From Streptomyces sp. GQFP (GTDB lineage Bacteria > Actinomycetota > Actinomycetes > Streptomycetales > Streptomycetaceae), in the NCBI RefSeq assembly GCF_021545335.1, contig NZ_CP089312.1, forward strand, positions 3,348,001 through 3,412,000: a stretch of DNA of 64,000 nt, written 5' to 3'. Every line of letters starts with the position of its first letter. The stretch's first letter is position 1. The notes below the pieces were generated by a model that had not been told where the DNA came from, did not search any database, and saw nothing but the letters and a program-made list of their open reading frames with translations. The translations under genes were made by a program, and so were the position numbers. This document shows positions 60,682 to 64,000 of this stretch, one piece after another.

Positions 60682-61506
60682 GTGAACGCATCTCTTCTTC
60701 CGGACGACATCCAGGGCGACCCCCACTCCGCCGCCGACGCCGCCGCCGCCCGCCTGCGGGAGCTCACGGGCGCCGAGACCCACGACGTCGCCCTCGTGAT
60801 GGGCTCCGGCTGGGCCCCGGCCGTGGACGCCCTGGGCACCCCCGAGGCCGACCTCCCGGTCACCGAGCTGCCCGGATTCCCGCCGCCGGCGGTCGAGGGC
60901 CACGGCGGCAGGATCCGCTCGTACCGGATCGGCGACAAGCGCGCGCTGGTGTTCCTGGGGCGCACGCACTACTACGAGGGCCGGGGCGTCGCGTCCGTGG
61001 CGCACGGTGTCCGTACCGCCGTGGCCGCCGGGTGCAAGACCATCGTCCTGACCAACGGCTGTGGCGGCCTGCGCGCCGACATGCGTCCCGGGCAGCCGGT
61101 CCTGATCAGCGACCACATCAACCTCACGGCGACGTCGCCGATCATCGGCGCGAACTTCGTGGACCTGACGGATCTGTACTCGCCTCGGCTGCGGGCCCTG
61201 TGCAAGGAGATCGACCCGAGCCTGGAGGAGGGCGTGTACGCCCAGTTCACCGGGCCGCACTACGAGACTCCTGCCGAGATCCGGATGGCGCGGGTCATCG
61301 GGGCGGACCTGGTGGGCATGTCGACGGTTCTGGAGGCGATCGCGGCGCGGGAAGCCGGGGCCGAGATCCTGGGCATCTCGCTGGTGACGAACCTGGCGGC
61401 GGGGATGACGGGGGAACCGTTGAACCACGAGGAGGTCCTCCAGGCGGGCCGCGACAGCGCAACCCGCATGGGCTCCTTGCTGGCCCAGGTCCTGGACCGC
61501 CTGTAG
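60682..61506 (+). CDS. Purine nucleoside phosphorylase
   Basis: 274 residues from GTG at 60682. Trimeric PNP family: phosphate site [13 protein letters not shown], substrate loop GRTHYYEG, purine region [11 protein letters not shown], and [10 protein letters not shown] near the C-terminus. It splits inosine or guanosine with phosphate into base and ribose-1-phosphate. TACGCT seven bases before the GTG could be a -10 of a leaderless message, but its -35 is poor. Precedes the phosphohexomutase gene. Confidence 0.92.
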   Translation: MNASLLPDDIQGDPHSAADAAAARLRELTGAETHDVALVMGSGWAPAVDALGTPEADLPVTELPGFPPPAVEGHGGRIRSYRIGDKRALVFLGRTHYYEGRGVASVAHGVRTAVAAGCKTIVLTNGCGGLRADMRPGQPVLISDHINLTATSPIIGANFVDLTDLYSPRLRALCKEIDPSLEEGVYAQFTGPHYETPAEIRMARVIGADLVGMSTVLEAIAAREAGAEILGISLVTNLAAGMTGEPLNHEEVLQAGRDSATRMGSLLAQVLDRL

Positions 61507-61517
61507 GCCCTTTTTTC

Positions 61518-61691
61518 CTCGCCCCCGCCGCCCCTACCCGTTCCCATCCCTGGGGGCTGCGCCCCAGACCCCCCTTGTCCTCGGCTGACTACCCAGCCCC
61601 TCCGGCGTTTGAGGAGCGGGGGTTCGGGGGCGGAGCCCCCGATGGGGGTCCCCCCTCTGGGGGAGGGACGGGTAGGGGCGGCGGGGGCGAG
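61518..61691 (+). repeat. Dispersed inverted-repeat element, family 1, copy C, with perfect 24-bp terminal inverted repeats
   Basis: Ends are exact inverted copies: left starts CTCGCCCCCGCCGCCCCTAC at 61518, right ends GGGGCGGCGGGGGCGAG at 61691. Inside are CTGGGGGCTGCGCCCCAG, the CAGCCCCTCCGGCGTTTGAGG segment and GGGGGCGGAGCCCCC. Lies between the PNP and mutase genes. A T-run (TTTTTT) at 61511 precedes the left end. Confidence 0.85.
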
Positions 61692-61751
61692 AAACAATGG
61701 ACCCGCACCCGACCACGCACCCGCACCACCACCACACCGAGAGGCACCGAC

Positions 61752-63386
61752 GTGCACGACGACGAGCTGATCGCACGGGCCAAGGCGTGGCTGGCCGAGG
61801 ACCCCGACGCGGAAACCCGCGACGAACTCGCCAAGCTCATCGACGCCCAGGACCTCCCCGAACTCACCGCCCGCTTCACCGGCACCCTCCAGTTCGGCAC
61901 CGCAGGCCTGCGAGGCGAACTCGGCGCAGGCCCCATGCGCATGAACCGCTCCGTCGTCATCCGCGCCGCAGCCGGCCTCGCCGCATACCTCAAGTCCACG
62001 GGCCGGACCGACGGCCTCGTCGTCATCGGCTACGACGCCCGCCACAAGTCCGCCGACTTCGCCCAGGACACCGCCGCCGTGATGACCGGCGCGGGACTCA
62101 GGGCGGCCGTCCTCCCCCGCCCCCTCCCCACCCCCGTACTGGCGTTCGCCATAAGGCATCTCGGCGCCGTCGCGGGCGTGGAGGTCACCGCAAGCCACAA
62201 CCCGCCCCGCGACAACGGCTACAAGGTGTACCTGGGCGACGGTTCGCAGATCGTCCCGCCCACCGATGCCGAGATCGCCGCCGAGATCGACGCCGTACGG
62301 ACGCTGAACGACGTACCGCGCCCGGAGAGCGGCTGGGAAACCCTCGACGACACCGTCCTGAACGCCTACCTGGCCCGTACGGACGCCGTCCTCGCCCCCG
62401 GCTCCCCCCGTACCGCCCGCACGGTCTACACGCCGATGCACGGCGTCGGCCGGGACACCCTCCTCGCCGCCTTCGCCCGCGCGGGCTTCCCGGCCCCCAC
62501 CCTGGTCGCCGAACAGGCCGGCCCCGACCCGGACTTCCCGACCGTCGCCTTCCCCAACCCGGAAGAGCCCGGCGCGATGGACCTCGCCTTCGCCAAGGCC
62601 CGCGAGACCAGTCCGGATCTGATCATCGCGAACGACCCTGACGCGGACCGCTGCGCGGCAGCCGTACCGACGGCCGACCGCTGGCGCATGCTGCGCGGCG
62701 ACGAGGTGGGCGCCCTCCTCGCCACCCATCTGGTCCGGCGCGGCGCGCAGGGAACCTTCGCCGAGTCGATCGTCTCCTCCTCCCTCCTCGGCCGGATCGC
62801 CGAGAAGGCGAACCTCCCCTACGAGGAGACCCTCACCGGCTTCAAGTGGATCGCCCGCGTCGAGGGCCTGCGCTACGGCTACGAGGAAGCCCTCGGCTAC
62901 TGCGTGGACCCGGACGGCGTACGGGACAAGGACGGGATCACGGCCGCGCTCCTGATCACGGAACTCGCCTCCGAGCTGAAGGAGGAGGGCCGTACGCTCC
63001 TCGATCTGCTCGACGACATCGCCGTCGAGCACGGGCTGCACTCCACGGACCAGTTGTCGGTGCGCGTCGAGGATCTGTCCGTCATCGCCGACGCCATGCG
63101 CCGGCTGCGCGAGCGGCCCCCGACCCGGCTCGCGGGGCTGGCGATCACCAAGGCCGAGGACCTCACCAAGGGCACGGAGACGCTCCCGCCCACGGACGGC
63201 CTGCGCTACACGCTCGACGGTGCCCGGGTCATCGTCCGCCCCAGCGGTACGGAGCCGAAGCTGAAGTGCTACCTGGAGGTCGTCATCCCCGTGCCCGCGC
63301 ACACGGACCTCCCGGCGGCCCGGGCGAAGGCGGCCGACCTGCTGGAGACGATCAAGCGGGACCTGTCCGCGGCGGCGGGTATCTGA
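61752..63386 (+). CDS. Phosphohexomutase (phosphomannomutase/phosphoglucomutase type)
   Basis: 544 residues from GTG at 61752. Catalytic Ser loop TASHNPPRDNGYKV, metal loop DPDADRCAAA, sugar loop YEEALGYC, and phosphate loop RPSGTEPKLKC, in the usual order of four domains. It interconverts hexose or pentose 1- and 6-phosphates. The place next to PNP may allow ribose-1-phosphate conversion, as in nucleoside salvage; mannose or glucose substrates are equally possible. Confidence 0.92.
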   Translation: MHDDELIARAKAWLAEDPDAETRDELAKLIDAQDLPELTARFTGTLQFGTAGLRGELGAGPMRMNRSVVIRAAAGLAAYLKSTGRTDGLVVIGYDARHKSADFAQDTAAVMTGAGLRAAVLPRPLPTPVLAFAIRHLGAVAGVEVTASHNPPRDNGYKVYLGDGSQIVPPTDAEIAAEIDAVRTLNDVPRPESGWETLDDTVLNAYLARTDAVLAPGSPRTARTVYTPMHGVGRDTLLAAFARAGFPAPTLVAEQAGPDPDFPTVAFPNPEEPGAMDLAFAKARETSPDLIIANDPDADRCAAAVPTADRWRMLRGDEVGALLATHLVRRGAQGTFAESIVSSSLLGRIAEKANLPYEETLTGFKWIARVEGLRYGYEEALGYCVDPDGVRDKDGITAALLITELASELKEEGRTLLDLLDDIAVEHGLHSTDQLSVRVEDLSVIADAMRRLRERPPTRLAGLAITKAEDLTKGTETLPPTDGLRYTLDGARVIVRPSGTEPKLKCYLEVVIPVPAHTDLPAARAKAADLLETIKRDLSAAAGI

Positions 63387-63440
63387 GCCGTAGCCGTACT
63401 CGCCCCCGATGAGGTGCCCGTACGGGTCGGGCGCGGCGCT

Positions 63441-64000
63441 TCACTGGCGCATGAGGTAGCTGAAGCCCGTGTCCGGCCCGACGCACGACTGGAGGGTGAG
63501 GTCGCCCCAGTACAGGCCGGCGGCCGGGGCGCCACGGCCGGGGGTGAGGTAGTTCGCGTACACCTTGTACGTCCAGGTGCCGCGCGGGGAGCTGACGGTG
63601 ACGCGGGTGCCCACGGGCAGGGTCGCGAAGCGGTCGAAGCCGCAGTAGTCGTGGCCGACCAGGACGGCCGTACTCATCTTGTAGCCGTCCTCGGTGCCGA
63701 GCGTCGGGCCGCTCCACTGCACGGCGTCCCGGCACGCGTCGACCTCCTCCTGGCCACCGCGCACGATGTCCTCGGTCCAGGTGCCGATCCGGATCGTCGT
63801 CCCGGTGGGGCGGGTGCCGCCGCTCACCGCCGTGTTCCGCCGGGTGGTCGGGGTGGGGGTCGGCGCCGAAGTGGCCTTCGTACGAGCGGGCTTGGGGCTT
63901 CGGGAGAGATCGAGGCCGCCGCGTGTCCGGCGGGTGGGTGACGCGGGCGTGCTGCTCGGGTCGGGCGCCTTGCGGGTGGTCGTGGGGGTCGGCCTGGTGG
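63441..64000 (-). CDS. Secreted or membrane protein with sortase-like domain, N-terminus off the window
   Basis: The C-terminal 186 residues are seen; the start is beyond position 64000. A Pro/Thr/Arg-rich linker leads to a domain with VLVGHDYCGFDRFATL, then PVGTRVTVSSPRGTWTYKVY and DLTLQSCVGPDTGFSYLMRQ at the end. His in GHDYCG, Cys in LQSC and Arg in YLMR match the order of the sortase triad, but the end is short after the Cys. Assignment to the sortase fold is tentative. Confidence 0.55.
   Translation of the reverse strand, partial: TRPTPTTTRKAPDPSSTPASPTRRTRGGLDLSRSPKPARTKATSAPTPTPTTRRNTAVSGGTRPTGTTIRIGTWTEDIVRGGQEEVDACRDAVQWSGPTLGTEDGYKMSTAVLVGHDYCGFDRFATLPVGTRVTVSSPRGTWTYKVYANYLTPGRGAPAAGLYWGDLTLQSCVGPDTGFSYLMRQ

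Noticed and set aside
1..64000. tRNA, rRNA, CRISPR or insertion sequence
   Set aside because: No cloverleaf arms, direct-repeat arrays with spacers, transposase or integrase motifs were found. The tandem repeats seen have no spacers.

Overview
The window is very GC-rich actinomycete chromosome, almost certainly Streptomyces. Many genes start with GTG behind GGAGG-type ribosome sites. Mycothiol amidase, whiJ-type regulatory genes, an LAxTG wall-anchor protein, a class III cyclase and an AccA2/PccB-type acyl-CoA carboxylase are present. The housekeeping gene order looks like conserved core chromosome (inference from familiarity, not a search). I saw no rRNA, tRNA, insertion sequence, integrase or CRISPR.

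Layout. 1-5768: N-terminal part of a thioredoxin-fold DUF255 protein, then a two-gene unit of a STAND (NB-ARC)/TPR ATPase and a P-loop NTPase fused to an incomplete serine hydrolase. 5806-14147: membrane peptide, mca, DUF4307 protein, greA, DrrAB-like exporter, ilvA, MarR regulator, SigE-type sigma factor with a small membrane partner, and a cystathionine gamma-synthase. 14258-18412: a membrane M48 peptidase between two paralogous membrane-anchored helical-repeat proteins. 18426-19918: an msrA fragment, intact msrA and a secreted DUF3455 protein. 20349-24882: TerD-domain protein, TIGR04222-like protein, DUF1905 protein, orphan maltokinase-cap protein and a VOC protein. 24980-28148: an iron box and a siderophore-uptake operon without its own ATPase. 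28240-34093: alcohol dehydrogenase/XRE pair, PadR operon with operator, a DUF6247 gene pair that may be toxin-antitoxin-like, and a whiJ-type cluster.

34032-43275: large subtilase, MacB-like ABC transporter, lipoprotein L,D-transpeptidase, LAxTG surface protein and a lipoprotein, mostly envelope functions. 43350-49594: hutH, GAF-GGDEF protein, enoyl-CoA hydratase, Pro-rich membrane protein and class III nucleotidyl cyclase. 49877-56411 is a functional neighbourhood: biotin ligase BirA, carboxyltransferase PccB, epsilon subunit PccE, Maf, and biotinylated AccA2. Together they can make and charge an acyl-CoA carboxylase producing malonyl- or methylmalonyl-CoA. 56675-63386: TetR and DeoR regulators, LpdA-like flavoprotein, gamma-glutamylcyclotransferase-like protein, purine nucleoside phosphorylase and phosphohexomutase. 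The window ends in a partial secreted protein with a sortase-like domain.

Most notable points: the STAND/NTPase-hydrolase pair, the M48 peptidase with paralogous partners, the msrA relic, a 13-bp non-coding tandem array, two dispersed repeat families, two likely leaderless promoters, and an ATPase-like gene that reads through a terminator hairpin into the antisense of its neighbour.
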